A stretch of DNA of 64,000 nucleotides from Chania multitudinisentens RB-25 (lineage in GTDB: Bacteria > Pseudomonadota > Gammaproteobacteria > Enterobacterales > Enterobacteriaceae): contig NZ_CP007044.2 in NCBI RefSeq assembly GCF_000520015.2, forward strand, positions 2,604,001 through 2,668,000. Reading direction: 5' to 3'. The translations under genes and the position numbers were made by a program. The notes beneath the pieces were generated by a model. It had not been told where the DNA came from and made no database searches. It worked only from the letters and a program-made list of their open reading frames with translations. Shown here piece after piece: positions 17,577 through 32,500 of this stretch; position 1 is the first letter of the stretch; every line of letters starts with the position of its first letter.

Positions 17577-20500
17577 ATGGATAAAACAATAGTTCTGGCT
17601 GTTAACAGTGGCGAGGGGAAAACCCGGCTGTTGACTGCGAACGCAAACAAGGCTGTTAAAGTTAAACTGATTCACGGTAATAAATATCTGCTGAAAAATC
17701 TGGGTAATGATTTTGCACCGGAAAATATTACTTTGGCACGTGTTGGCAAAGCGCTACATGTCATCCAGGAAGGAGACACTAACGCCAGTATCATTATTGA
17801 AGATTACTTCAATGGTGATGCCAACAACCCGGTACTGCTGGGGATGGCGGAAGATGGGCAGTTATATGCTTATGTACCGTTGTCAGGTGAAGGCTACGAA
17901 AATGGCTATCTGACCAGTGAAGGTGAATTATCGCCAGCCGCTCTAGGTGGCCCCGCTTTAGGCAGCGGCAATGGCATATTTACCTCTTCAGATGACAATA
18001 ATGATGCCTTGTTTGGTTTGCTCGGCTGGGCCGCGGCGGCAGCGGCGATCGGTGCCGGTGCAGCTATCGCTTATCACAACAGCAACAACGGTGACAAGAA
18101 GCACGCTGATACCACCCCACCGGCAAAACCTGCTATCGGTCAGGCATTGGATCAGAAAGGCTCTGTCACAGGCGTGATTCAAAACGGCAGCGTGACGGAT
18201 GAAACCCGCCCGGTCCTGAGTGGCAAGGGTGAACCCGGCGATACCATCACGGTGTATGATAATGGTCAATCCATTGGCAGCGTAGTGGTTGATGGCAACG
18301 GTAACTGGACATTTACCCCAGAAACTGACCTGGGTGAAGGCTCGCACCAACTGGTGATCACAGAAACCGACCCGGCTGGCAATGTCAGCTCGCCTTCTGA
18401 TGCTCTGAATTTCAACGTCGATACCACTCCACCGGATGCTCCGGCTCTCCAGCACATCATGGATAAAGTGGGAGAAACCGTCGGCGAAATTAAATCTGGC
18501 GGCATGACCGACGATCAGCGTCCTGAGCTGAGCGGGAGCGGTGAAGCCGGCAGCAAGGTCACCATTTATGACAATGGTGTCGTGATTGGTGAAACCGAAG
18601 TCAACGAAGATGGCCGCTGGTTCTTCAAACCTGATACAGATTTGACCGACGGCAGCCATACTCTCACCGTTTCCCAGACCGATCCGGCGGGTAACCAGAG
18701 TGAGCAGTCTGGAGGCTGGACCTTCACGGTCGATACACAAGCCCCTTCTCAGCCATCTATCGGCGATATTCTGGATAATACTGGCAGCGTCACTGGCCCA
18801 TTGGTTAATGGCAGCGTGACGGATGAAACGCAACCGCAACTGAACGGGGCGGGTGAGCCGGGTAACGTCATCATCATTACCGATAACGGTAAACCGATGG
18901 GTTCTACGGTGGTTGATGACCAGGGTAAGTGGAGTTACACCCCTGATACGCCGCTTGAAGAAGGCAGCCATAAATTAGAAGTGACCGAAGTCGATCAGGC
19001 GGGTAATACCAGTGTGCCATCCAACCCGATTGAGATCGTGGTCGATACCACGGCACCGGGGAAACCGGACGTAGCGCAGGCTCTGGATAATACCGGGCCG
19101 ATCACTGGGCCTATCTTGAACGGTGGTTCTACTGATGAAACTCAGCCGCAACTGAATGGCGTGGGTGAACCAGGCAACACGATCAACATCTATGACGGCG
19201 GCGAGAAAATTGGCTCTGTGGTGGTGGGTGACAACGGTAAGTGGAGCTTTACTCCAGATACGCCGTTAACTGAAACCGATCACAGCATTACCGTGACTGA
19301 AACCGATCTGGCCGGTAATGAAAGTGCGCCGTCCGAATCATTGGACTTTACCGTAGATACCACTCCACCGCTGGAAGGCCCGGATCATCTGGCCATTACC
19401 GCAGTGGAAGACCGCGTGGGCGATCGCCAGGGTGCTGTGGATAACGGAGCTACCACCGATGACAGCCAACCGCTGATCAGCGGGATCGGCACCGCTGGTG
19501 ATACCGTGTTTGTTTACACCACCGATGCGAGCGGCCGCCATCAGATTGGCAGCGCGCTAGTGCAGGCCGATGGCACCTGGAGCATGACGCCTGAACTGCC
19601 GCTGCTGGAAGGCAACAACCAGTTAGCGATTATTGCTCAGGACCCGGCGGGCAACCGTACCAGTCTCTCTTCACCGAGCTATGACATCAATCTGTTTATC
19701 TCCGTGTCGTCTGAACCTGCGATCACCAGCGTGGTGGACAACGTTGAGCCGCATACCGGGGCGTTGCAGAAAGGCGATGTCACCAACGACAACACGCCAA
19801 CCCTGAGCGGCAGCGCCGAAGCCAACAGCACCGTGACGGTGTTGGATAACGGCGTGGCCATCGGCTCGGTAACAGCCGATGCCAACGGCAAGTGGACCTT
19901 TACGCCGGAAACCGCCCTGAAGGACGGTAATCACAGCCTGAGCATCACCGCCACCGACGCCGCCGGCAATATCAGCGCGCCAAGCGGCAGCTTCGGCATT
20001 GTTATCGACACCGCCGTACCGGATGCACCAACCGACATCGTGATCATCGACAACGTGGGTGAGAAGACCGGCGAAGTGAAACCGGGCGAGACCACCGATG
20101 ACCGTTCCCCGACCCTGACCGGGAAAGGCGAGCCGGGCGGCGTGGTCAACGTGATCGACAACGGCCAGGTGATCGGCAGTACCGTGATTGACGAAGACGG
20201 CAAGTGGACCTTTACGCCGGACGAACCGCTGGATAACGGCGAACACAACCTGAGCACCACCGTGACCGACCCGGCAGGCAACGTGAGTGAGCCAAGCCCG
20301 GGTGTGAATATCGTGGTGGATGACAGCCCGGTAGTGGTCAGCATCGGTTCTGTGAAGGACGATGTGGGGCCGATCACCGGCAATATCACCCCGGGCGGGG
20401 TGACGGACGATACGCGTCCGGAGCTGGTCGGCAGCGGCAAACCGGGCAGCGTGGTGACGGTGCAGGACGGCGAGACCGTGCTGGGCAGCACCACTGTAGG

Positions 20501-23500
20501 GCCGGACGGCAGCTGGCGCTTTACGCCGGAAACCGAACTGGGCGAAGGCAGCCACAGCCTGACCGTGACCGCCGAAGATGCGGCGGGTAACCGGGTGACC
20601 AGCCCGGCGGTAGACTTTACCGTGGACAGCGTGGCCCCGAACAAGCCGGTGATTGGCGGTGCGATTGATGACGTGGGTGACGTGCGCGGCGAACTGAGCA
20701 GCGGCAGCGTGACCGACGACGCCAACCCGACGTTCAAGGGCAGCGCAGAGCCGGGCAGCGTGATCACGGTGTACGACAACGGCCAGGTGTTGGGTTCGGT
20801 GCTGACCGACAACAACGGCGCCTGGGCATTTACCCCGACCACGCCGCTGACCGAAGGTGAGCATTCACTGACCACCACGGCCACCGACAAGGCGGGCAAT
20901 ACCAGCGCACCGTCTGACGCCTTTAACCTGACCACCGACTATACCCCGTCACTGACCGGGCCAGAGTTCCTGGCGATCACCGGGGTGACCGACAATGTGG
21001 GCAACGTGCAGGGCAATATCGCCTCCGGCGGTATCACCGACGACAGCCAGCCGCTGATCAGCGGGATTGGCACCGCCGGTGATACCATCATGGTGTACAC
21101 GGCCGATGCGGCAGGTAACCACCTGATTGGCAGCGCCACCGTGCAGACCGATGGCACCTGGAGCATGACGCCTGAACTGCCGTTGCTGGAAGGCAACAAC
21201 CAGCTGACCATCGTGGCGGTGGACGCGGCCGGCAACAAGACCGCGCCAAGCACCCCATCCTATGATCTGAATGTCGATATCTCCATCCCGACGCAGCCTG
21301 CGATCACCAGCGTGGTGGACAACGTTGAGCCGCACACCGGGGCGTTGCAGAAAGGCGATGTCACCAACGACAACACGCCAACCCTGAGCGGCAGCGCCGA
21401 AGCCAACAGCACCGTGACGGTGTTGGATAACGGCGTGGCCATCGGCTCGGTAACAGCCGATGCCAACGGCAAGTGGACCTTTACGCCGGAAACCGCCCTG
21501 AAGGACGGTAATCACAGCCTGAGCATCACCGCCACCGACGCCGCCGGCAATATCAGCGCGCCAAGCGGCAGCTTCGGCATTGTTATCGACACCGCCGTAC
21601 CGGATGCACCAACCGACATCGTGATCATCGACAACGTGGGTGAGAAGACCGGCGAAGTGAAACCGGGCGAGACCACCGATGACCGTTCCCCGACCCTGAC
21701 CGGGAAAGGCGAGCCGGGCGGCGTGGTCAACGTGATCGACAACGGCCAGGTGATCGGCAGTACCGTGATTGACGAAGACGGCAAGTGGACCTTTACGCCG
21801 GACGAACCGCTGGATAACGGCGAACACAACCTGAGCACCACCGTGACCGACCCGGCAGGCAACGTGAGTGAGCCAAGCCCGGGTGTGAATATCGTGGTGG
21901 ATGACAGCCCGGTAGTGGTCAGCATCGGTTCTGTGAAGGACGATGTGGGGCCGATCACCGGCAATATCACCCCGGGCGGGGTGACGGACGATACGCGTCC
22001 GGAGCTGGTCGGCAGCGGCAAACCGGGCAGCGTGGTGACGGTGCAGGACGGCGAGACCGTGCTGGGCAGCACCACTGTAGGGCCGGACGGCAGCTGGCGC
22101 TTTACGCCGGAAACCGAACTGGGCGAAGGCAGCCACAGCCTGACCGTGACCGCCGAAGATGCGGCGGGTAACCGGGTGACCAGTCCGGCGGTAGACTTTA
22201 CCGTGGACAGCGTGGCCCCGAACAAGCCGGTGATTGGCGGTGCGATTGATGACGTGGGTGACGTGCGCGGCGAACTGAGCAGCGGCAGCGTGACCGACGA
22301 CGCCAACCCGACGTTCAAGGGCAGCGCAGAGCCGGGCAGCATCATTACGGTGTACGACAACGGCCAGGTGTTGGGTTCGGTGCTGACCGACAACAACGGC
22401 GCCTGGGCATTTACCCCGACCACGCCGCTGACCGAAGGTGAGCATTCGCTGACCACCACGGCCACCGACAAGGCGGGCAACACCAGCGCACCGTCTGACG
22501 CCTTTAACCTGACCACCGACTATACCCCGTCACTGACCGGGCCAGAGTTCCTGGCCATCACCGGCGTGGTAGACAACGTGGGCAACGTGCAGGGCAATAT
22601 CGCCTCCGGCGGTATCACCGACGACAGCCAGCCGCTGATCAGCGGGATCGGCACCGCCGGTGACACCATCATGGTGTACACGGCCGATGCGGCAGGTAAC
22701 CACCTGATTGGCAGCGCCACCGTGCAGACCGATGGCACCTGGAGCATGACGCCAACCACCCCGTTGCTGGAAGGCAACAACCAGCTGACCATCGTGGCAG
22801 TGGATGCGGCCGGCAACAAGACCGCGCCAAGCACCCCATCGTACGATCTTAATGTTGACATTACGGTGCCGGGGCTGCCCGCGATCACCAGCGTGGTGGA
22901 TAACGTTGAGCCGCACACCGGGGCGTTGCAGAAAGGCGATGTCACCAACGACAACACGCCAACCCTGAGCGGCAGCGCCGAAGCCAACAGCACCGTGACG
23001 GTGTTGGATAACGGCGTGGCCATCGGCTCGGTAACAGCCGATGCCAACGGCAAGTGGACCTTTACGCCGGAAACCGCCCTGAAGGACGGTAATCACAGCC
23101 TGAGCATCACCGCCACCGACGCGGCTGGCAATATCAGCGCGCCAAGCGGCAGCTTCGGCATTGTTATCGACACCGCCGTACCGGATGCACCGACCGACAT
23201 CGTGATCATCGACAACGTGGGTGAGAAGACCGGCGAAGTGAAACCGGGCGAGACCACCGATGACCGTTCCCCGACCCTGACCGGGAAAGGGGAGCCAGGC
23301 GGCACCGTGACGGTGATCGACAACGGCCAGGTGATCGGCAGTACCGTGATTGACGAAGACGGCAAGTGGACCTTTACGCCGGACGAACCGCTGGATAACG
23401 GCGAACACAACCTGAGCACCACCGTGACCGACCCGGCAGGCAACGTGAGTGAGCCAAGCCCGGGTGTGAATATCGTGGTGGATGACAGCCCGGTAGTGGT

Positions 23501-26500
23501 CAGCATCGGCTCCGTGAAGGACGATGTGGGGCCGATCACCGGCAATATCACCCCGGGTGGGGTGACGGACGATACGCGTCCGGAGCTGGTCGGCAGCGGC
23601 AAGCCGGGCAGCGTGGTGACGGTGCAGGACGGCGAGACCGTGCTGGGCAGCACTACCGTAGGGCCGGACGGCAGCTGGCGCTTTACGCCGGAAACCGAAC
23701 TGGACGAAGGCAGCCACAGCCTGACCGTGACCGCCGAAGATGCGGCGGGTAACCGGGTGACCAGTCCGGCGGTAGACTTTACCGTGGACAGCGTGGCGCC
23801 GAACAAGCCGGTGATTGGCGGTGCGATTGATGACGTGGGTGACGTGCGCGGCGAACTGAGCAGCGGCAGCGTGACCGACGACGCCAACCCGACGTTCAAG
23901 GGCAGCGCAGAGCCGGGCAGCATCATTACGGTGTACGACAACGGCCAGGTGTTGGGTTCGGTGCTGACCGACAACAACGGCGCCTGGGCATTTACCCCGA
24001 CCACGCCGCTGACCGAAGGTGAGCATTCGCTGACCACCACGGCCACCGACAAGGCGGGCAACACCAGCGCACCGTCTGACGCCTTTAACCTGACCACCGA
24101 CTATACCCCGTCACTGACCGGGCCAGAGTTCCTGGCCATCACCGGCGTGGTAGACAACGTGGGCAACGTGCAGGGCAATATCGCCTCCGGCGGTATCACC
24201 GACGACAGCCAGCCGCTGATCAGCGGGATCGGCACCGCCGGTGACACCATCATGGTGTACACGGCCGATGCGGCAGGTAACCACCTGATTGGCAGCGCCA
24301 CCGTGCAGACCGATGGCACCTGGAGCATGACGCCAACCACCCCGCTGCTGGAAGGCAACAACCAGCTGACCATCGTGGCAGTGGATGCGGCCGGCAACAA
24401 GACCGCGCCAAGCACCCCATCGTATGATCTTAATGTTGACATTACGGTGCCGGGGCTGCCCGCGATCACCAGCGTGGTGGACAACGTTGAGCCGCACACC
24501 GGGGCGTTGCAGAAAGGCGATGTCACCAACGACAACACGCCAACCCTGAGCGGCAGCGCCGAAGCCAACAGCACCGTGACGGTGTTGGATAACGGCTTGG
24601 CCATCGGCTCGGTGACAGCCGATGCCAACGGCAAGTGGACCTTTACGCCGGAAACCGCCCTGAAGGACGGTAATCACAGCCTGAGCATCACCGCCACCGA
24701 CGCGGCTGGCAATATCAGCGCGCCAAGCGGCAGCTTCGGCATTGTTATCGACACCGCCGTACCGGATGCACCGACCGACATCGTGATCATCGACAACGTG
24801 GGTGAGAAGACCGGCGAAGTGAAACCGGGCGAGACCACCGATGACCGTTCCCCGACCCTGGCCGGGAAAGGCGAGCCGGGCGGCGTGGTCAACGTGATCG
24901 ACAACGGCCAGGTGATCGGCAGTACCGTGATTGACGAAGACGGCAAGTGGACCTTTACGCCGGACGAACCGCTGGATAACGGCGAACACAACCTGAGCAC
25001 CACCGTGACCGACCCGGCAGGCAACGTGAGTGAGCCAAGCCCGGGTGTGAATATCGTGGTGGATGACAGCCCGGTAGTGGTCAGCATCGGCTCCGTGAAG
25101 GACGATGTGGGGCCGATCACCGGCAATATCACCCCGGGCGGGGTGACGGACGATACGCGTCCGGAGCTGGTCGGCAGCGGCAAGCCGGGCAGCGTGGTGA
25201 CGGTGCAGGACGGCGAGACCGTGCTGGGCAGCACCACCGTACAACCGGACGGCAGCTGGCGCTTTACGCCGGAAACCGAACTGGGCGAAGGCAGCCACAG
25301 CCTGACCGTGACCGCCGAAGATGCGGCGGGTAACCGGGTGACCAGTCCGGCGGTAGACTTTACCGTGGACAGCGTGGCGCCGAACAAGCCGGTGATTGGC
25401 GGGGCGATTGATGACGTGGGTGACGTGCGCGGCGAACTGAGCAGCGGCAGCGTGACCGACGACGCCAACCCGACGTTCAAGGGCAGCGCAGAGCCGGGCA
25501 GCATCATTACGGTGTACGACAACGGCAACGTGCTGGGCTCGGTCCTGACCGACAACAACGGCGCCTGGGCATTTACCCCGACCACGCCGCTGACCGAAGG
25601 TGAGCATTCGCTGACCACTACGGCCACCGACAAGGCGGGCAACACCAGCGCACCGTCTGACGCCTTTAATCTGACTACCGATTACTCTGCACCGGATTCG
25701 AGCCTGGTGGCGATCACCGGGGTGGACGATCAGGTGGGTGAGAACAAGGGGAATGTGGCGAACGGCGGTACCACCGACGACAACCGTCCAACCATCAAGG
25801 GCACCGGGGCGGAAGCCGGCAACACCATTACGGTGTACAACGGCACCACCGTGATCGGCAGCGCGACAGTACAGGCGGACGGCACCTGGTCACTGAAGCC
25901 GACCCTGCCACTGGCAGACGGCCTGGTCACCCTGACCGCGAAGGAAACCGACCTGGTGGGCAACACCACCGTGGCCTCGCCGGAGTACGCGATCACTGTA
26001 TTGACCGTACCACCACAGGCCCCGACCATCACCAGCGTGGAAGACAATGCAGAGCCGCATACCGGTGCGTTGCAGAAAGGCGATATCACCAACGACAACA
26101 CCCCGACCCTGAAGGGCTCTGCCCTGGCTGGGGGTATCGTGACGGTGTTCGACAACGGCACGGCGATCGGCAGCACCACCGCAGATAACAACGGTGCCTG
26201 GAGCTTTACGCCGGGTACGCCACTGGGTGAGGGTAACCATAACCTGACGGCCTCGGTCACCGACAGCATCGGCCAGGTCAGCCCGACCACCGGTGAGTTC
26301 GGTATCGTGGTAGATACCCTGCCACCGGCACCGGCAACCGGTCTGGTGGTGACGGACGACTTTGGTGCCGTACAGGGGCCATTGACGGCGGGTAGCATTA
26401 CCGATGACAACACGCCAACCTTCAGCGGCAAGGCGGAAGCGGGCAGCGTGGTCACCGTGCTGGACAACGGCAAGGCGATTGGCAGCACCACGGTCGATAC

Positions 26501-29500
26501 CAACGGCAACTGGAGCCTGACGGTAAGCACGCCGCTGGCCAACGGCGCACACGACTTCACGACGACGGTGACCGACAAGGCCGGGAACACCAGTGCCGAA
26601 GGGGAACACCTGGCGGTAACGGTGGATGTGGTGGGTGTACCGGTTCAACTGAACGAGTTGTTGGACGATGTGGGCAGCGTGCGGGGCAACATCGAGCAGA
26701 ACGGCGTGACGGACGATACCCGTCCGACGCTGAACGGCATGGCGAAGGCCGGCAGTATCGTGACGGTGAAAGACGGTGAGAATGTGCTGGGCAGCGTGAC
26801 GGCGAAAGCCGACGGTTCCTGGAGCTTTACGCCAAGCACCGATCTGGGCCAGGGCACACACAGCCTGAGCGCCACGGCGATCGATCCGGCGGGCAACCCA
26901 AGCAGTAGCAGTAGCTGGACGTTCACGATCGATACGGTGAAACCAACGGTACCGTTTATCGACGCAGCCGCGGACGATGTGGGCAGCGTGCAGCCACAGA
27001 ACATGGCCAGCGGCAGTGCGACGGACGATCCGACGCCAACGTTGTCGGGCCGTGCGGAAGCCAACAGCGTGGTGAAGGTCTATGACCAGAACGGCTTGCT
27101 GGGCTCGGTACAGACCAATGGCAGTGGCCAGTGGAGCTTTACCCCAACCGAGAAACTGTCGGAAGGTGAGCACCGCTTTACGGTGACGGCAACGGACAAG
27201 GCGGGTAACGTCAGCGATCCGTCGAACACCTTTACCCTGACCCTGGACTTCAGCGCACCGGATGCCAGCAAAGTGGTCATCACCGGCGTGGACGATCAGG
27301 TCGGTACTGTGAAGGGGAATGTTGCGGCTGGCGATATCACCGATGACAACCGCCCAACCATCAAGGGCACCGGGGCGGAAGCCGGCAACACCATTACGGT
27401 GTACAACGGCACTACCGTGATCGGCAGCGCGACAGTACAGGCGGACGGCACCTGGTCACTGAAACCGACCCTGCCACTGGCAGACGGCCTGGTCACCCTG
27501 ACCGCGAAGGAAACCGACCTGGTGGGCAACACCACCGTGGCGTCGCCGGAGTACGCGATCACCGTGATCACCGTACCGCCACCGGCGCCGACCATCACCA
27601 GCGTGGAAGACAATGCCGAGCCACATACCGGTGCGTTGCAGAAAGGCGATATCACCAACGACAACACCCCGACCCTGAAGGGCTCTGCCCTGCCAGGGGG
27701 TATTGTAACGGTGTTCGACAACGGCACGGCGATCGGCAGCACCACCGCAGATAACAACGGTGCGTGGAGCTTTACGCCGGGTACGCCACTGGGTGAGGGT
27801 AACCATAACCTGGCGGCCTCGGTCACCGACAGCATCGGCCAGACCAGCCCGACCACCGGTGAGTTCGGTATCGTGGTAGATACCCTGCCACCGGCCCCGG
27901 TAACGGATCTGGTGGTGACAGACGACGCCGGTAGCGTGCAGGGGCCATTGACGGCGGGTAGCACCACCGACGACAACACGCCAACCTTCAGCGGCAAGGC
28001 GGAAGCGGGCAGCGTGGTCACCGTGCTGGACAACGGCAAGGTGATTGGCAGCACCACAGTCGATACCAACGGCAACTGGAGCTTTACGCCAAGCACGCCG
28101 CTGGCCAACGGCGCACACGACTTCACGACGACGGTGACCGACAAGGCCGGGAACACCAGTGCCGAAGGGGAACACCTGGCGGTAACGGTGGATGTGGGGG
28201 TGGGTGAGGTACAACTGACCACTCTGGTGGATGATGTGGGCAGCGTGCAGGGCAACATCGAGCAGAACGGCGTGACGGACGATACCCGTCCGACGCTGAA
28301 CGGCACGGCGAAGGCCGGCAGCGTGGTGACGGTCAGCGATGGCAGCACCGTGCTGGGCAGCGTCACGGCGGATGGCAGCGGCAACTGGAGCTTTACGCCA
28401 GCGGTTGATCTGGGGCAGGGCGCACACAGCCTGAGCGCCAGTGCCAAAGAGCCGGCGGGTAACACCAGCACCAGCGGTGCCTGGACGTTTACCGTAGACT
28501 CGGTGGTACCGAACGTACCGTTTATCGACGCAGCCGCGGACGATGTGGGCAGCGTGCAGCCACAGAACATGGCCAGCGGCAGTGCGACGGACGATCCGAC
28601 GCCAACGCTGTCGGGCCGTGCGGAAGCCAACAGCGTTGTGAAGGTCTATGACCAGAACGGCTTGCTGGGCTCGGTACAGACCAATGGCAGTGGCCAGTGG
28701 AGCTTCACCCCAACCGAGAAACTGTCGGAAGGTGAGCACCGCTTTACGGTGACGGCAACGGACAAGGCGGGTAACGTCAGCGATCCGTCGAACACCTTTA
28801 CCCTGACCCTGGACTTCAGCGCACCGGATGCCAGCAAAGTGGTCATCACTGGCGTAGACGACCAGGTCGGTACTGTGAAGGGGAATGTTGCGGCTGGCGA
28901 TATCACCGACGACAACCGCCCAACCATCAAGGGCACCGGGGCGGAAATGGGCAACACCATCACGGTGTACAACGGGAATACCGTGATTGGTACGGCCACC
29001 GTGCAGGCGGACGGCACCTGGTCACTGAAACCGACCCTGCCACTGGCAGACGGCCTGGTCACCCTGACCGCGAAGGAAACCGACCTGGTGGGCAACACCA
29101 CCGTGGCCTCGCCGGAGTACGCGATCACTGTATTGACCGTACCACCACAGGCCCCGACCATCACCAGCGTGGAAGACAATGCAGAGCCGCATACCGGTGC
29201 GTTGCAGAAAGGCGATATCACCAACGACAACACCCCGACCCTGAAGGGCTCTGCCCTGGCTGGGGGTATCGTGACGGTGTTCGACAACGGCACGGCGATC
29301 GGCAGCACCACCGCAGATAACAACGGTGCCTGGAGCTTTACGCCGGGTACGCCACTGGGTGAGGGTAACCATAACCTGACGGCCTCGGTCACCGACAGCA
29401 TCGGCCAGGTCAGCCCGACCACCGGTGAGTTCGGTATCGTGGTAGATACCCTGCCACCGGCACCGGCAACCGGTCTGGTGGTGACAGACGACGCCGGTAG

Positions 29501-32500
29501 CGTGCAGGGGCCATTGACGGCGGGTAGCACCACCGACGACAACACGCCAACCTTCAGCGGCAAGGCGGAAGCGGGCAGCGTGGTCACCGTGCTGGACAAC
29601 GGCAAGGTGATTGGCAGTACCACAGTCGATACCAACGGCAACTGGAGCTTTACGCCAAGCACGCCGCTGGCCAACGGCGCACACGACTTCACCACCACGG
29701 TGACCGACAAGGCCGGGAACACCAGTGCCGAAGGGGAACACCTGGCGGTAACGGTGGATGTGGGGGTGGGTGAGGTACAACTGACCACTCTGGTGGATGA
29801 CGTGGGCAGCGTGCAGGGCAACATCGAGCAGAACGGCGTGACGGACGATACCCGTCCGACGCTGAACGGCACGGCGAAGGCCGGCAGCGTGGTGACGGTC
29901 AGCGATGGCAGCACCGTGCTGGGCAGCGTCACGGCGGATGGCAGCGGTAACTGGAGCTTTACGCCGACTACAGATCTGGGCCAGGGCGCACACAGCCTGA
30001 GCGCCAGTGCCAAAGAGCCGGCGGGTAACACCAGCACCAGCGGTGCCTGGACGTTTACCGTGGACTCGGTGGTACCGAACGTACCGTTTATCGATTCGGC
30101 AGCGGACGATGTGGGCAGCGTACAGCCACAGAACATGGCCAGCGGCAGTGCGACGGACGATCCGACGCCAACGCTGTCGGGCCGTGCGGAAGCCAACAGC
30201 GTTGTGAAGGTCTATGACCAGAACGGCTTGCTGGGCTCGGTACAGACCAATGGCAGTGGCCAGTGGAGCTTCACCCCAACCGAGAAACTGTCGGAAGGTG
30301 AGCACCGCTTTACGGTGACGGCAACGGACAAGGCGGGTAACGTCAGCGATCCGTCGAACACCTTTACCCTGACCCTGGACTTCAGCGCACCGGATGCCAG
30401 CAAAGTGGTCATCACCGGCGTGGACGACCAGGTCGGTACTGTGAAGGGGAATGTTGCGGCTGGTGATATCACCGACGACAACCGCCCAACCATCAAGGGC
30501 ACCGGTGCGGAAGTGGGCAATACCATTACGGTGTACAACGGGAATACCGTGATTGGTACGGCCACCGTGCAGGCGGACGGCACCTGGTCACTGAAGCCGA
30601 CCCTGCCACTGGCAGACGGCCTGGTCACCCTGACCGCGAAGGAAACCGACCTGGTGGGCAACACCACCGTGGCCTCGCCGGAGTACGCGATCACCGTGAT
30701 CACCGTACCACCACAGGCCCCGACCATCACCAGCGTGGAAGACAATGTCGAGCCGCATACCGGTGCGTTGCAGAAAGGCGATATCACCAATGACAACACC
30801 CCGACCCTGAAGGGCACGGCGTTGCCAGGGGGTATTGTAACGGTGTTCGACAACGGCACGGCGATCGGCAGCACCACCGCAGATAACAACGGTGCGTGGA
30901 GCTTTACGCCGGGTACGCCACTGGGTGAGGGTAACCATAACCTGACGGCCTCGGTCACCGACAGCATCGGCCAGGTCAGCCCGACCACCGGTGAGTTCGG
31001 TATCGTGGTAGATACTCTGCCACCGGCCCCGGTAACGGATCTGGTGGTGACAGACGACGCCGGTAGCGTGCAGGGGCCATTGACGGCGGGTAGCACCACC
31101 GACGACAACACGCCAACCTTCAGCGGCAAGGCGGAAGCGGGCAGCGTGGTCACCGTGCTGGACAACGGCAAGGTGATTGGCAGCACCACAGTCGATACCA
31201 ACGGCAACTGGAGCCTGACGCCAAGCACACCGCTGGCCAACGGCGCACACGACTTCACGACGACGGTGACCGACAAGGCCGGGAACACCAGTGCCGAAGG
31301 GGAACACCTGGCGGTGACGGTGGATGTGGGGGTGGGTCAGGTACAACTGACCACTCTGGTGGATGACGTGGGCAGCGTGCAGGGCAACATCGAGCAGAAC
31401 GGCGTAACGGACGATACCCGTCCGACGCTGAACGGCACGGCGAAGGCCGGCAGCGTGGTGACGGTCAGCGATGGCAGCACCGTGCTGGGCAGCGTCACGG
31501 CGGATGGCAGCGGCAACTGGAGCTTTACGCCAGCGGTTGATCTGGGCCAGGGTGCACACAGCCTGAGCGCCAGTGCCAAAGAGCCGGCGGGTAACACCAG
31601 CACCAGCGGTGCCTGGACGTTTACCGTGGACTCGGTGGTACCGAACGTACCGTTTATCGATTCGGCAGCGGACGATGTGGGCAGCGTACAGCCACAGAAC
31701 ATGGCCAGCGGCAGTGCGACGGACGATCCGACGCCAACGCTGTCGGGCCGTGCGGAAGCCAACAGCGTTGTGAAGGTCTATGACCAGAACGGCTTGCTGG
31801 GCTCGGTACAGACCAATGGCAGTGGCCAGTGGAGCTTCACCCCAACCGAGAAACTGTCGGAAGGTGAGCACCGCTTTACGGTGACGGCAACGGACAAGGC
31901 GGGTAACGTCAGCGATCCGTCGAACACCTTTACCCTGACCCTGGACTTCACACCACCGGATGTCAGCAAAATTGCGATCACTGATGTGATTGATAACTTT
32001 GGTAGCGTCACGGGGCCGGTTGCACAGAATGGCGTATTGGACGATCGCAAACCTGTTATCAAAGGGACCGGTGCGGAAGTAGGCGATATCATTACTGTTT
32101 CCACCACGGATACCAATGGCAACACGATTGTTCTGGGGTCGACAACCGTGCTGGCTAACGGTACTTGGGAGCTTACGCCGACAGGATCGCTGTATGACGG
32201 GTTGAACAAGCTGAGCGTTGTGGAAACCGATAGCGTAGGTAACACAACCAAGCCGAACTCCAGCTATGACGTTAACGTGTCGTTGACTCCAGGAGTGCCA
32301 AGCATTACCGGCATTGTGGATGATACGGGTGCTAATAACGTCAACCTGAGTGAAGGTGCGTTGACGAAAGACAGTACGCCGACCTTGAGCGGTACTTCTT
32401 CAGTCGCGGAAGGCAACACCATTACCATTTATAACGGTACGACTGTGGTAGGTACGACCACGGCAGGCCCGAATGGTAACTGGAGCTTCACGCCGGCCAG

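Noticed and set aside
20949..25607. Three long open frames of 498 codons on the minus strand, spaced exactly 1581 bp apart inside the adhesin, with similar ones of 427 codons spaced 1566 bp apart further right.
   Set aside because: They are mirror images of the repeated, GC-rich adhesin codons. They lack ribosome-binding sites, give Arg/His/Ala/Val-rich low-complexity products, and repeat only because the sense strand repeats.
19371..31952. Regular repeats that could be mistaken for a CRISPR array or satellite DNA.
   Set aside because: The period is 1.5 kb, the repeats are in one open frame and encode Ig-like domains; there are no short repeats with unique spacers and no cas genes.
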